Positions 1 to 12,500 of a stretch of 64,000 bases of DNA are shown one piece after another; the first letter of the stretch is position 1, and every line of letters starts with the position of its first letter. The translations under genes were made by a program, and so were the position numbers. This stretch comes from Macrocystis pyrifera (lineage: Eukaryota > Sar > Phaeophyceae > Laminariales > Laminariaceae), in the NCBI GenBank assembly GCA_031763025.1, contig JASSKH010000025.1:2108001-2172000 (forward strand). The letters are read 5' to 3'. The notes beneath the pieces were generated by a model. The model was not told the origin of the DNA and searched no databases. It was given only the letters and a program-made list of their open reading frames with translations.

Positions 1-1144
1 AACCAAAGTTAGTTGCGGTTCGACGACCTACTACAGGCTATGCCGCTATGGGATTTAATCGACAGATGACAATTGGAAACGTAGCTACCAGTAGCACATG
101 TTGTCATAGGAAGCAGAGGAACTACTGTAGAGTGCCTGCAGACGCCCCCGGGCTCACTCTCCTTTCACCCCCCCGTTCCTGAATCTCACCAGTTCGTCGC
201 TATAATCCTAACTTGACCCGAGCACGCCACTTACAATCACATCAACGTCAGTACAATATCATCATCAGTGCAGCCCGGACTGTCTAACCGCAGCGATAGT
301 CCCTAAAGACCGTCATCGACTAGCGTCCACGACCTGAGGACAGTCGTCACCAGACGATCTGAACTTTCACATGTCGTATTCGGTGAGGGAGAGGACATTC
401 GGGGGCTCGTTCCCGGCGTGACTTGGGGGGGGGGGGGGGAGGGTGTTCATGCCCAGGAGTGAAGATGGGTGTGAAGAAGTCTTTTGAAGTGATGAAGCAA
501 TCGATCAGCAATATAACCAGTTTACGTAGGAAAGGATTGGGTTGGAACAGAGAGAACACGGGGGGGAAGGGCCTGTCTTACGGGTGGTGCAGTAGTAGTA
601 GTAGTACATTGTATATACCCCCGTCATTACTTGAATCGATATTCAGATAAATCCAATGCATCACACCAAACGTTCGTGGCGTATGATGCTCGATTAAAAT
701 CTACTGTATTCTAGTTGCCTTCTACCCCGAAGAAAGATTACGACCACCGTAATGTATAATATATATGCTGCCTGGTGTTGGCTACACACACTTGGCGTAA
801 AAGTACAACGGAGAGGGTCCGAACATATCGCGGTATTACGATCACACTGCGAGGAGTCCAGCTGCGACATTTGGCATGATTGTCCAAGTGGATAGACCCG
901 CACCCTGTTCATTCAGAAGAATTTTGCCCGGAGGTAGGAGACAGGAGAGGCTAGAAGAATCTGAAAAGGTGCGGCGGAGGGTACTCTTGAGCTGGTCTTC
1001 GCGGTGCTCGAATGTTCGAACGGAAAACCTAGATTGCAAAAACGCACTTTCACCATACCGTACGAATCGAGGTATGGGATAGACCCATGCGGGTAGAAAA
1101 ATCAGGAACATCGTGGACTAACGGATGACAGAACACTGTTGTAG
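1..1144. other. Stretch with no recognised gene
   Basis: No coding region, RNA gene or named repeat is supported here. A G-run lies at about 424-438. Short open frames are present on both strands, but none shows a recognisable domain. The only exon-like sequence begins at the end of this interval. Confidence 0.5.
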
Positions 1145-2149
1145 CACGATATCAAGCTCGTGGTGTACCGGGACCCTTCATTTGACATTGAGCAGATCCA
1201 GAACACCATGCGGTACTTCTACCTCGACAACCTGTCCACGAAGAAAACCAAACCACGTGCATCATGTACTGCTGTCATGGGCCTATACAAAACCTCCTTT
1301 CGCAGGTATATACCTTGCTTAGGCTTTCGCAATTCTTTTAGGTTGGGACAGACTACGTCTTGAAACGAATTTCGGATTTGACGCTAACTGGGATTTATGC
1401 ATCCTTCGGGGGGGGGGGCGTGTTACTGATGTCCCCCTGTAGCATATTGGGTAGGTGTTCTGCAGAAGGGTCTGTGGCAAGTCATAACGTATGTTTGGGT
1501 GTTTCGTGCACCTGTGAACAGGTCTGGTGCATTATTGGTTTTTTCAGTGGAAGTTGGTGGAAGGTTGAGGCTTCCGCCACTTCCCCGGAAGCTCCCATCG
1601 CTTTCATGGAAGCGGGTGGATGTTTCCATACATGTTATGTATATACTTCGCTCGTAATGTATTACAACATGCCTGAAACGACATTGCGCCCAAGAGATGT
1701 AATTAATCACAATACCTTCAATTGCAGGGGTGGACTAAACTAATTCACCAATGGCTACACCGATTAATAGTGTGGATTAATGTATGCTGCCACTAGAGGG
1801 ACACAACATGTGATTGTTGTGAAAATCAAACACGAAATCAAACTCACTCCTCCTGCATTCGGCATAGTCCCCCACATGCATCTACACCTGGTAATCGGTT
1901 AGAGCAGCAGCACTACGACCGCCACCACCAACAGCTTCCGGCGGATAAGAACATGTACAACAACTGTTGCAGTAGCACGGCAGGGGGCAGAACACACCGC
2001 GGGCAAGTCGAAACCACTTGCGACTGAATCAGTCCCACTCATTAGCCCAGGTCCGCCCGATTCTGTAGGCGCAGAGTTTTGTGGAAGTCGACCACGTACA
2101 GCTCTCGCAATCAATGATATGAGACGCCATTACGACTGTCTGCTACCAG
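1145..2149 (+). CDS. Possible two-exon fragment of an unidentified gene
   Basis: I do not recognise the product. Exon one (1145-1305) is open and follows a GTTGTAG acceptor. It includes the residues VVYRDPSFDIEQIQN and ends at CGCAG before GTATAT. Exon two (1908-2149) follows AGAGCAG, is open for 80 codons in one frame, includes ALAINDMRRHYDCLLP, and ends at CTACCAG before GTAGAA. Exon one ends in phase 2 and exon two supplies one base, so the phases agree. The intervening 600 bases contain part of a CTTCCATGGAAG-type repeat. No start codon, stop or further exon was found. Chance splice signals in non-coding DNA remain a real alternative. Confidence 0.25.
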
Positions 2150-2530
2150 GTAGAAAAACATGTTTTTATACCGAAGCAAGTGAACGCTTCCATGGAAGTC
2201 ATGGAAGCACGTGGAAACCTCAGTGGAAGTTTCCATGGACGTGATGAAGGGAGCTACTGAGGAAGTAGCCGGAATGTTCCGTGAGCATTTTCCACGGGGA
2301 TGGCGGCAGCTTTGATGGAAGTACTCAAGAATTTCCGTGGACTATTTTAGTGCTTCCGTGGAAGCTTCCGTGCAAGCCTCTTGCGCGAAAGAACATGACC
2401 GCTTCCACGGACATAGTGGAAGCTTCTATCCGCTTCCATGGAAGTGCCGAAATCTTCCGTGGAAATGATGGAAGCTTCCGTGGAAGCAACGAAGGCTTCC
2501 ATGGAAGCTTCCATGAGCTTTTATTCTGAG
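1555..2530. repeat. CTTCCATGGAAG-type degenerate minisatellite
   Basis: Two clusters (about 1555-1625 and 2185-2522) are built from imperfect, spaced copies of the palindromic core CTTCCATGGAAG with variants such as CTTCCGTGGAAG. The second cluster has more than ten cores in about 340 bases. Open frames through it on both strands are a by-product of the repeat and are not annotated as genes. Confidence 0.75.
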
Positions 2531-2751
2531 ATCCAAAATTGTGCAGGAGACCGTGCATAGGCCTGTATTCTACATGCTGACCGACGTATTGCTGATAAGC
2601 CGCGGTTTTACGAGCAGCAATTGTTTTCTACGAGGAACTGAAGTGCTTGACAATTTTCGATAAAATGGCAAGGCACGTACGGCAGTGGGGAGGGAGGAGA
2701 AGAGCCTACTACTACTGTAGTACCATGTGTGACCCCGGGTCAGAATTATGA

Positions 2752-2858
2752 CTATTACGGGGGTCCATAGTTAATGGGACCAAATTTTGTTAGTAAAAAT
2801 AGGTAAATATATAGATTTTTGTGTGTACCATAGGTCCTGTTAACTATGGACCCCCGGA
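2752..2858. mobile_element. MITE family 1, copy a (TA-flanked, about 107 bp)
   Basis: The terminal inverted repeats are CTATTACGGGGGTCCATAG on the left and CTATGGACCCCCGG on the right. The A/T-rich centre contains GTTAGTAAAAATAGGTAAA. The same termini and centre recur at 5927, 26561, 28048 and 47902. The element is too short to code for anything, so it is a non-autonomous DNA element. Confidence 0.8.
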
Positions 2859-2859
2859 G

Positions 2860-5156
2860 CAGGAGCAACATGTCGGCCATGGCCGTCCGTTATAGTAACC
2901 CTAAAGTTTCATGAGCCTCTCATGAGTCTGATTGTGCGGTTAAGTACAATTTGTCGATATAGAGATTGCGACGGACTATTTTTTACTGACGGGGTTGGTG
3001 AAATAACCCAAATTATTATTATATCCCTTTCATGAGGTCCTGGGACGGAAGGATGAAAGACTCCTTGGCCCACTACACTTCGCTGTATAATTGATCCCTG
3101 GTTCGGTATGTACTCTCGCGCCTCACGCCGAGATCCTGGATTTCACCCTCTACCTCTCGTAACAAGGCAACGCGGGACGCCGCCAACAGAAACTACCTGA
3201 CCGACCTGGAATGTCCGCCAGAGGAATTAGACGCGACCCGTGTCTACGTGTGATATGAGTAGAGCACTCATGGGCTATAGATATAGGTAATACGTTGCAG
3301 TCTTGTAGTCTCACGAATACGAGAATAATCCAAAGAATGGATTAACCCGGCGGATATTCCGTTAGTCGAGAGTAACGTTCTTTTAGGAATGTTCCCTAGG
3401 GCGGATAGCCCGTTAGACGAGAGTAATATTCCTTGACGCAGATAGGACTACGAAGTGAGAAGTTCTTATGTTAGCAGAAGAACGATCGGTGGCCATAGGA
3501 AAGTTCTGTAGGAGTACATTAGATAAGAGGAATTTAGGAGAGCTTGTGGCATGGGGTGGGACGAGCATATCTGGGCGTCGAGTCCCGCCCCCCTACCTCT
3601 CACTTCTCTACCAGAGCACGTCCTCAGCTCTCGCCATCAATAAGAAGATCTAAATCAGAAGAAGCGAAGCACTGCTTTCCAGCTGCCAGAACAACCTGCG
3701 TCCCTTACCACTACCCTTACCACTACCCTAGAGCGGTCTCCGCATTACATACGGGTGAGCCTGGGCGCTGGCAGCAGTATCACAACAAGACCGCCGATAT
3801 ACCGCCGACGTAAGCCAAACACTAGTAGAGACAAGAGCGGAGAGGGAAGCAGCGTCAGCCAAGGAGACCATCGCATCACCATCTAGTCGAGGATGCTTGT
3901 TCAAGCGTATGTAGAACGAGGTATCTGGGGAATTGACGCCGGTACGAAAACAGAGGACCGAACGGAAGGTGGTCGGGGACATGCAGGATGAGGATCACGA
4001 ATTATTTTGTGGAGGAACGTCGCATGGGACCAGGTTGAGCAGAAGAAGGAAATGAGGGTAGACCCGGAGGCGTCGCCCCGCCGCCGCCGCAACATTGGTC
4101 GGCACAGCAGTGGTTACGACCGGAGTCACAGGCGTCGCATGGCGAACAGAAGATAGTGGTTGTAGGTGAAGAGGACGCGTCCGATGTGGAGGAGAAGAAG
4201 GTGGTGGTTGAGGATCAGGATGAGAAAGGAGGAGGAGGAGGAGGAGGAGGAGGAGGAGGAGGAGGAGGACGGCCGGTGGTGGGTGTGCAGGCGCAAGAAG
4301 AGGTAAAGGAGAACACGGCAGAGGCACATGCGCTGTCATTATCGCCTTTGGAGTTACTGCCGTTGTCGCCGTCATCGTCGCAGCAGCAGCAGCAGCCAAC
4401 GGCAATGGCACCACCAACGCCGTGACCACCGCCATCGGTACAGGAGTTTCCCGCAGGTCTGGGAGCTTTGGTCCCGAGATCGGATCCCCCGGGAACAGGG
4501 TGGTCAGGAGGGCCGGGCGACGAAAAGGAATACAACAAGGTGCCGAAGGAGCACCCACGGGATAGGCTAGGGGGTGACAAGCAGAGATACCAATAGCAGC
4601 AGCTACCACTGCCGCCACCAACGCCTGGTTAATCTGCTCGGAAAGGGGTTAAACGGGGTGCGAGGAAAAGAGCGATGAGGACAAACGAGACTGGTAGGGC
4701 AGCACGCGGGATTGGTTGGCGATCGGAGCATGGGCGAACGCGTAATCGCTGAAGGTTTCGCGAGCGTATTCGCGAGAAGTGGGCCATCACCATGGTAATG
4801 CCAACGACTTCAGCATCAGGCTTTCGGTTGTATGTTTTGATGAATGGATGTACATCACTCTGTACCTGAATAACTGGACAGGTTCTACACAAATAATTAA
4901 CCATCACGTTCAATATATTTTGGGACAGAGTGGCTCGTTGCGCTTTTGAAGTTCGAACATTATGGCCGAACAGTTGCTGCTCTTATCGAAACACGCGTCC
5001 TATTGCGTTGCACTCCAAATGCATACATCCCCTAGCCTAGCAGCCCGGGCTGCTTCGTGCAGCCAATGCTGTAGCCGTCATTTAATATGGTTCGCCTTTT
5101 TGCGAGTCCCAAAGAGGTTATTAGAGGCCTAGCACTTCCAATCTCGAAAAAAAGAG
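2860..5156. other. Repeat-poor stretch with no recognised gene
   Basis: No domain-bearing frame was found. A pure GGA microsatellite lies at about 4228-4268 and creates long artefactual frames on both strands. Short motif duplications (GCGGATA..CCGTTAG..CGAGAGTAA) occur at about 3350-3385 and 3400-3435. Confidence 0.5.
4228..4268. repeat. (GGA)n microsatellite
   Basis: A perfect GGA/GAG triplet run of about 14 units. The antisense reading gives poly-Ser or poly-Leu and the sense reading poly-Gly, so the 208-codon antisense open frame across it is not taken as a gene. Confidence 0.9.
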
Positions 5157-5255
5157 TTAAACCCAACCCTTTTAGCGCTGAATGTCGTTTTGGAGACAAA
5201 AGTATTCGGAATCTGAGCGGATTGTCCCCAATACGGGACTGCAATCCTAAATTGG
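5157..5255. mobile_element. MITE family 2 (TTAA-type), diverged copy a
   Basis: This copy starts with TTAA followed by CCC..CCTTTTAG. It contains the GTCGTTTTGGAGACAAA arm and the matching TTGTCCCCAATACGGGACTG arm. Its right end is decayed. It belongs with the better-preserved copies at 17045, 19390 and 23471. Confidence 0.6.
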
Positions 5256-5926
5256 CCCAAGACGGGTGCCACGGTAGGGACGTAGCACATTGAAAATTTT
5301 ATTCGTCTCCCCACCAAAAGACCTCGTTTAGCTCACCCAAGACCTCCTCTCCCCCCAGAACCGACTTGGAGCAATATCCCGCGCTTAACAAGCAGAATTA
5401 TCCCCCCCCCCGCGACTTGGGTAGCACAACAATAAGATGTGCCTTGTTGGGTAGCTGAGGCTGTTTCCTATGCGTTTCGATGTCGACCTTCAGATATGTA
5501 TTTTTCGATCTCAAAAATGAATGACCCTGCTTATTATACAGTCCAAATATGCAAAATCCGACAGAATTGTTTTTATTCGAGAATCCGATGACCTCAGTCG
5601 TCGGATTTTGGCTCCAACGACTTGGGCCATGAGATTTTCAAATCGGAAAATGGCATGCTCTCTAAATTCAAGATGTCATCCACGACAGCAAACAGCAGCA
5701 GAACGATCGATGAGCTGGATGGTGACACAACCGTATAGCGATGCTGTTTCAAGCCCGACGCGCGGGCGGCGGGCGGTGCGTCCCTCCGTGGCCAGACTAC
5801 AGTCGGCTGGCGCAGGCTCGGGCCTAGAGACCAACAATAGCGCACTCGGTACGCACCTCCCCGTCGATGCGTACTCGTAGACAGTCACAAAAATGAAACA
5901 CAACATACAAAGACAGGTTGACTACT

Positions 5927-6038
5927 CTATTACGGGGGACCATAGTAAACAGGAACAATTTTTGTTAGTAAAAAAAAGGTAAATATAAAGGGTTTCGTGT
6001 ATACCATGAGTCCTATTTAGTATGGTCCCTTGTAATAG
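5927..6038. mobile_element. MITE family 1, copy b
   Basis: The termini are CTATTACGGGGGACCATAG on the left and a matching GTATGGTCCCTTGTAATAG on the right. The centre TTTGTTAGTAAAAAAAAGG is shared with the other family members. No coding capacity. Confidence 0.85.
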
Positions 6039-6299
6039 CGCACTCGCCACGTCTCTTCGCCGTCAGACCAAAGGAAGTCAGCCTTGGCTCGGACGCTTGG
6101 GTCCTACACGCAGGGCAGCGTACCCAGCGCGTCTCTTGGCAGCGCCAAACCATAATAAACACAGTTGGTATCGGCGTTTGCTCAAATCTCTGCACGCACA
6201 ATAAATATGCTTTTTCCGCATAGCAAGACTGTTTCGATTTGCCAAGTTCACATCTGAAAATGCGATCGGGTCAAAATCTGAAGCTCAAAAACTCGAACC

Positions 6300-7620
6300 G
6301 CATAGGAAACGGCCCGATTAGAGATTGTCAGTCAGAAGTGTGTTGGTGGCCAAAACATGCTATCCCTTATCGCGACCCCTATTGTCGTGGATTATCCCAC
6401 AACGGGTTATAGTGTCACAACCGAGGAGCTCCGTGAGTTAGAAATAAAAATTGTGGCTAAAACATGCCATCCCCATAGTTGCGACTCCTTTCGCGGAACG
6501 CGTCCTGTAAGCCACAACTGAGATAATGCCACGGCTGAGGAGCCACGTCTGTCAGAAATGTTTTGGCTGAAACATGCTACCCCTCATCACGCCCCTATCG
6601 TAGCATGCGTCTTACTTCTTCTATGTTATTATGGCTGAGGACCCGCCGGCAGGTGCAATCTGCGTTAGGTGTGCCCCTGGGCTTCTCCTGTGGCCTCAAC
6701 ACTTGAGGAGCTCGCTACCCCCCAAAAAACGAACTGAGTTCGAGAAGAAAAAAATACACTGCAACCCGACGAGCCACGTGGCCTTGAGGTACTTTCTGAA
6801 AAACACTGTGCACAAAAACGATACCCGGGCAGTTCTTCGGTTGAGAATCCACGCTAGAGAAAGCAAAACGCGCACCCCCCCGGAGCAGCACGCGTCGTCA
6901 GTCAGAAACGATTTAGGCCACAACATGCCACCCCACATCGCAAACCCTCGAGTATCACGCTTCCGGTATTGCCTCAAGTTTTCAGGAGGGTTCGAACTCC
7001 CCAAACTTGAAATATATAGCAGGAGTTCGGCAAGAGTGACACCAGTGAAAATGTCATCCTTGAAAAGTTTGGCGTCATACTCGTGTACTGCGAAAAGACA
7101 CCGAGCCATGTTATTGGGTGGCTCCTCAGCTGAAGAGCCCTCGTCAGTTAGAAACATTTTGGCGAAAGCTGGAATTTTTTCGCATAAACATGCTACCCCA
7201 AATTGCAACCGCTAGAGTTGCACGCGTCCTACATAAAATGCCGCATGTTTCCAACGGGATTCGAACCCTCAACTCTTCCGTTATATAGCTGGAGTGACGA
7301 AAGTAACACTGGTGATCATGAGATGATCAAAGGTTTCGTGGTTCAATGGTATAACCGCGAAAAGACACCGAGCTATATTATTTGGTAGCTCCTCAGCTGA
7401 AAAGCCCCCGTCAGTCAGATTATATTTGGCCAAAACGTGCAAAATCCCTATTACAGTTGCAACCCTTAGATAGCACGCGTCCTACTATTCCACCTGTTTT
7501 CAACAGGGTTCGAACCCTCGACCCTTCCGTTACATAACAAGAGTGACAAGAGTCGCACCAATGAGAATGGCATCTTCACAAAAATGCGTCATATTAGCAT
7601 ACTGCGGAAAAAAAGCAGCG
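6300..7620. repeat. Diverged dispersed repeat array containing tRNA T-arm-like boxes
   Basis: Unit pieces recur several times: AGCTCCTCAGCTGAAGAGCC, GTCAGTCAGAAA, AAACATGCTACCCC, TTGCAACCC and CACGCGTCCTAC. Each longer unit also carries a GGGTTCGAACCC-like box (about 6985, 7258, 7507, and 8336 beyond the interruption). Those boxes resemble a pol III B box, but no tRNA fold surrounds them. Open frames across the array are not conserved between units. Related pieces occur in the opposite orientation at about 10370-10440 and at 16855-16930. Confidence 0.6.
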
Positions 7621-7622
7621 AC

Positions 7623-8187
7623 GTGCATAACCCGGCACCGGTTATTACCGGTTACAACTTTCCGCGGTAGGTTACATGGAAATTCCCGGTTATTTTTTCA
7701 GTTCCAGGGGGCCCCTCACTGAGGGACCACCCCCGCTCGAACCCCCGTCACAACACACACAGCAGCACCACACAGCACACACAACACATGGCCTCTTCAG
7801 CATCTTCCTCTTCCTCTTGGGGGAGGGAAAAGCCGTAGCTTCTATGCGCAGAAATACATCTTGCTTGACTGAAAATGAAAGAATGATTTGCATCAAGCGT
7901 GGCATTGAACGTTGCCAACTGCTTTGTAACGACGTAATGAGCAGAAACGAAAGACAGGCAGCAGCAGCGACTGCAACCACACAGCAGTACATCACCGGAT
8001 ACAGCATCAGAACAGCATACAGCAAGCTGCTTTCAAACAACAATATTTCCAACATCATACGTTGTTTACCACCCCGGGGATGGGACGTTTTCGTCCCCGG
8101 CCAGCGCGGTTGTAACCGGAAGGTTACATCAAATCCTGATTTGCGGTAATAACCGGTAGGTTACATGGTTCACGCCGGGTTATGCAC
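7623..8187. mobile_element. 565-bp element with terminal inverted repeats (GTGCATAACCCGGC)
   Basis: The outermost 14 bases GTGCATAACCCGGC (7623-7636) are exactly inverted at 8174-8187. Behind them lie further inverted pieces such as ACCGGTTATTACC and GGTTACAAC with GTTGTAACC and GGTAATAACCGGT. The element splits the dispersed repeat array, since array-type sequence resumes on both sides. It contains a plus-strand open frame (7676-8149, 157 codons) with no recognised domain. I saw no clear target duplication. It is probably a non-autonomous DNA transposon. Confidence 0.65.
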
Positions 8188-8560
8188 ATCACTGAAAAAA
8201 AGCGACTCGTGTTACTGCGTGTAGCTCCTCTCAGCTGGAGAGCCCTGTCGGTCAGGATCATTATGGCAAAACGTGCTACCCCTAATTGCAACCCCCAGAG
8301 TGGAACGCGCTCTACGAAATGCCTCGTATATTCAACGGGGCTCGAGCCCCCGAACTCAAGTTACACTAGCAGGAATGGCCAGACCAATACCAATGAAACT
8401 GACGCCTTAAAAGAGTTTCCGTCATGTTGGCATACTGCCGAAATACATCTCCTGATATATGCTCGATTGCCTAGCATCGTTTGCACACGTCGGACAGATC
8501 ATCTACAGAAACACCCCGCTTTATGATCTGGGTTTTTCGAGGGGGGTCGATAGATTCCTG
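8188..8560. repeat. Continuation of the dispersed repeat array
   Basis: The TAGCTCCTCTCAGCTGGAGAGCC, CGTGCTACCCC and GGGGCTCGAGCCCC boxes (read here as separate short motifs) repeat the pattern seen before the inserted 565-bp element. No gene is supported. Confidence 0.5.
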
Positions 8561-8963
8561 ATGTGTATGGTCTAGCGCATGTTCCCGCGTCGGAGCCGCA
8601 TAATCTGCGTAGTCTCAAGGGCCTGCTTTCAAGGGTTGGACCTGTACTACCGCATATTCAGGCTGCACGGCGTCATACAACGGGAAGGTTGGGATCTACA
8701 CGACATGTGCACGTTTCCAACCTCCGAAATGAACAAGTGGAAAGCGTAGGCGTGAGTCACCCAGAAAAACTCCGAAAAAACAATGAACCTCGACGGCCAC
8801 AGGAAATGCTGAGCCCTGTCCGCCACAAGTCGCGAGCAAGAGACATGTACTGGGTGAGGGAGGGATGACACTTGTGACCACGGCTTGCGCTGAATGCCCC
8901 TGAGCGCAACCAAACCCAGGAAGAACATAACCTCAACGCTAAACACACCAAAAACACCAAAGA

Positions 8964-9117
8964 CTACCCCTCACTCGCCAGACGAATCCCGTGGTGGCTG
9001 CTCCAACTACATGCCGTCAAAGCTAACCATCGTAACCAAACAGGACTACTACTACCCCTCATTCGCTGGACAAGTCCTGCGGTGGCTGCTCCAACTACAT
9101 GCCATTCAAGCCAACCG
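8964..9117. repeat. Two tandem 66-bp units spaced 88 bp apart
   Basis: ACTACCCCTCACTCGC is followed by GTGGCTGCTCCAACTACATG, and the pair recurs 88 bases later with about 10% change. In one plus-strand frame both units read similarly (..WLLQLHA..AN), but the surrounding frame is short and has no recognised domain. Confidence 0.6.
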
Positions 9118-9573
9118 CCGTCGCTGGAGGGAATCCGATACAGATCACCCCTCGCGTGACAACAAAATCGTATTGACGACTGGGTGTGTGGGTTTTCGAG
9201 TGCGTGCCGCGCCTCTGGGACACATGCTATATGTCTCTTCACGCAGCGTGAGGCCTTGAAGAAGAGCGAAACGAAAGAGCGCGGGCATGTTGCTTGTCGC
9301 AACGGTAACAACACCACGTAATACTTGAACGAAAAACAGCAGTGCAGAAAAATGAGCCATAGCGTGTGTAGCTTCATCGATATATATATATATACTATCC
9401 TATGTGCACCTTCAATGCCTTGTTGTACATCAGTGATCAGTTTACGAAACACAAGGAACCATAATCTCACTCGGCACCACCGTCACAACCACAACAACCA
9501 CCACAACAGGTCCGGGTTTCATGCGTTCATATGCTATATACCAAAGCAGCATGCTTCCTTGCAGGTGGTTCCG

Positions 9574-12500
9574 TCACGCTCTCCGCCACTCCGCCGGCCC
9601 TTTCTCTGCCCTACCCGCGCAGTCGTCTTCGTCGCTATCGCTGCCCCCGAAAGGGAGAAAAGCGTCAACGTTTTGCCCCGCATCCGCAGGCTCTCCGGAC
9701 AAGTCAGCCACTTTTCTTCTCAGTGTTGGATCCCGGAGCCGAAGAGGGATGGAGTCTTCAAAGTCTTCGCTATTCAGCGCGGGAATGTTCGTTGGGATGA
9801 AGCCATACGCGCCATGAAGAAACATGGTCATCTCCACGTACGCGGAATCCAAAGACCCGCACTGACCATCGCTGATGAGGTTTCCAGCGTTGCCAAAGTC
9901 GCGGTCCAAGACTGCAGCCGTTGCTGGCGCGCCCAGAACGCCGCGAGCTACCTCGCTGATCTCTCTGAAGGTTTGTCTCCCGTAGGTCCGCCAGAACACC
10001 GCTAGCCCTTCCCCGTCGGTAACATTTCTCAGTGTTTTCGGAATCTACATTCATGCAAGCACGCGGACGATTGTTTTTTTCAGCAGAGAATGGAAACGGT
10101 GCGGAAGGGGAAAAGCTCATGCGCCATGTGAATCAACGTTCACACATGTGCGACAGAAGTCGACGTATATGCAAGAATACGGAATTGCGCCCCACCTGTA
10201 GCGCCAATAGCAGTAAATAAAAAAATAATACTTCGATCACTACGGCGTTCACGCATACAAGGGAGGCGAAAACAAAAACGACGTCTAGCATTGCCAGTCA
10301 AAGTGTGATACAACAGTTACAACGACAGTATATCGTCGATGCGCGCTAATCTACCATAATAGGGGTTTGCAATCAGGGGTAGCATGTTTTGGCCCAAGGG
10401 TTTCTGACTGACGGGAGTTCCTCAACTGAGGAAGCCATCTAATATCACTGAAAATCCCATTCGTGTTTGCAATACAGTTCGAACAATACCTACATACGAC
10501 AGACCGACGTAAATGTCACGTTTGTTTTGCTCGAAGTCAGCGTTTTGGGGGGGCATATAGAGTTCTCCAGGTGAAGAGCTTCAGACAAACGTAAGGCGCT
10601 ACTCTACAAGGTAACCCCTGCCGCAGCACGCGCCCGAGCGTCTGAGCCGGGCTACTGTAGCTTTGGGGACCTAATGATTGTACTTTTGAGCCCGAATATT
10701 TCCCACAGACGGCGGGGGCTCCTCAACCATTGCATCAGAGGAACTATATACAGGTATATTTTCGGACTTCAGGATGAAAGATTACTTCGGGATGAAATGC
10801 GAAACAGATGGAAATTGCCCAAAAGAAACCACGGAAACCAAATACATTTCTTGTCGTTGACTACTGTACCAGACACCCACAGATCCGGTGCGCATCTCTT
10901 GCTCTCCATGTTTTTCCTCTGTTAATACGTAAATACCTTGCCTTATGGGTGTGTGCATCGAAAGTGTTGCCTACAGCTCTTCTCAGAAGAAGTCGGTTGT
11001 TTGAATGGGGTGCGGTTGTGAGCTCTTCCGTGTGAGGAGCCTCGGACTAAACTAACTGGTGCCACCCGGCGTCCATATAGAGCATGTGTCGTCCGTCTGC
11101 CTATTAATAGTGCGAACACCTACAGTACCTTTTGGTTGCGCCACGCGGCAACTAGCATCCGCGCCTCTGCCATGACCGCTTGGTTGTCCTCCTCCTCGCT
11201 CTCGTCGTCGCTGCTGTCGAGAGCTCCGTCGTACAACCCCGACTGCTTCATGTCCAGCAGCTGGGCCGTGTCTGTCGACGGCGTAGACTTCAAGCGCTTC
11301 CGCGCGCGGTCGACGCCCGACGCAGCGTTACTCTTAGCTGAAGCGGTCGCACGCTCCGCGGCAATGACCTCTCCGACCCGCGACGCCAGCTGGGCCCACA
11401 CCTTGGCCTTGACTCGATTCGCCACGCCCGTTGTCGGCGACAACACGTCGATGTACCCGAGCGCGCGGCAACCAGGGTTCAAAGCCATCGCCATGTCGAA
11501 CAGATGGCTATCCCCGTCCAAGCTTTCCCCGTACCGCGTGCTACCGAAGCACCTCCACACCGCCTCGCGAGTTAGGACTCGTGTGGCCTGCCCTGTAGCG
11601 GTTAGCTCCGCGTGCGTTTTTTCAATGCGCTGCGTTGTTGCGCTTGCCGGACGCCCTGCTCCCTCGGATGGCGACGAGGATGCCTCATGCAGCGCTAGAG
11701 GGCGCTCGGCGTTCAGGTCTTTTGTCAAGAGCATGACCAAACGCGACATCGTGGGTACGGAGGTGATGAGACGAGTCATTGAGTGGCTGCCCTGCACGAC
11801 GAGCTGGAGATGCTTCATGATGCTGAAGATCTCCTCCACCTGCACCAGTACAATGCAAGAGCATTTGTATCAAAGGAGAGACTTTACCATGTCGCTTATA
11901 CGCCAACACCACATGTGGTTCACACACAAGACTAGGAAGCACCAAGCGTGAGATTGTGGGCGTCACGTACAGCAGTGTTCCTTCAACAGGAGTGCTTTCG
12001 TCTACGCGAGCAGGAGTAAAACATTCCAGTACAAAATATTATATGCATGGTTGTTTTTTCATATGTTCGAGACACTCACTGATATGAGGGGCCAAGCCTA
12101 AATTCATAGAAACTCCTCAGGGTATATACATCATCCACGTAAAACACACAAGACAAGGAAGAAAAGGAAGAGAGGCGGACAAAACGTTTCTCAACCCGTT
12201 GAATGCTCCACACTCAAACACGCATATTTCTGTGTGTGGAACTCCCAAATACTGTTTCAAATGAATCCCTGCACCGAGTACGTGAGCACTCCGAACATCA
12301 TAGGAGACGATACGATGTATCATATATATATTCACAACAGGTCATAAATTCCCGAATCACAGAGCTGACACGGTTCACCTACCAACTGTCTAGGGCTTGC
12401 AAACGGCGTGTCTTAAGGCCTTTATTCTAAACAAAGCTAGGCAGTAAATGCAGTAACGGCATCATACGATTGGCCTCTCCGACGATCAATCCCAAATGCT

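Noticed and set aside
2185..2530. A CRISPR-like array
   Set aside because: Repeat cores vary in sequence and spacing and have no constant-length spacers. The genome is eukaryotic.
3995..4621. 208-codon antisense frame and long sense frames over the GGA repeat
   Set aside because: Most of the protein is runs of Leu, Ser or Pro produced by the triplet repeat and GC-rich flanks, with open frames on both strands.
6631..7215. 194-codon plus-strand frame and 170-codon antisense frame
   Set aside because: Both lie in the dispersed repeat array, and neither reading is conserved between repeat units.
7240..8345. tRNA genes suggested by GGGTTCGAACCC boxes
   Set aside because: The boxes recur in a repeat unit without acceptor, D or anticodon stems.
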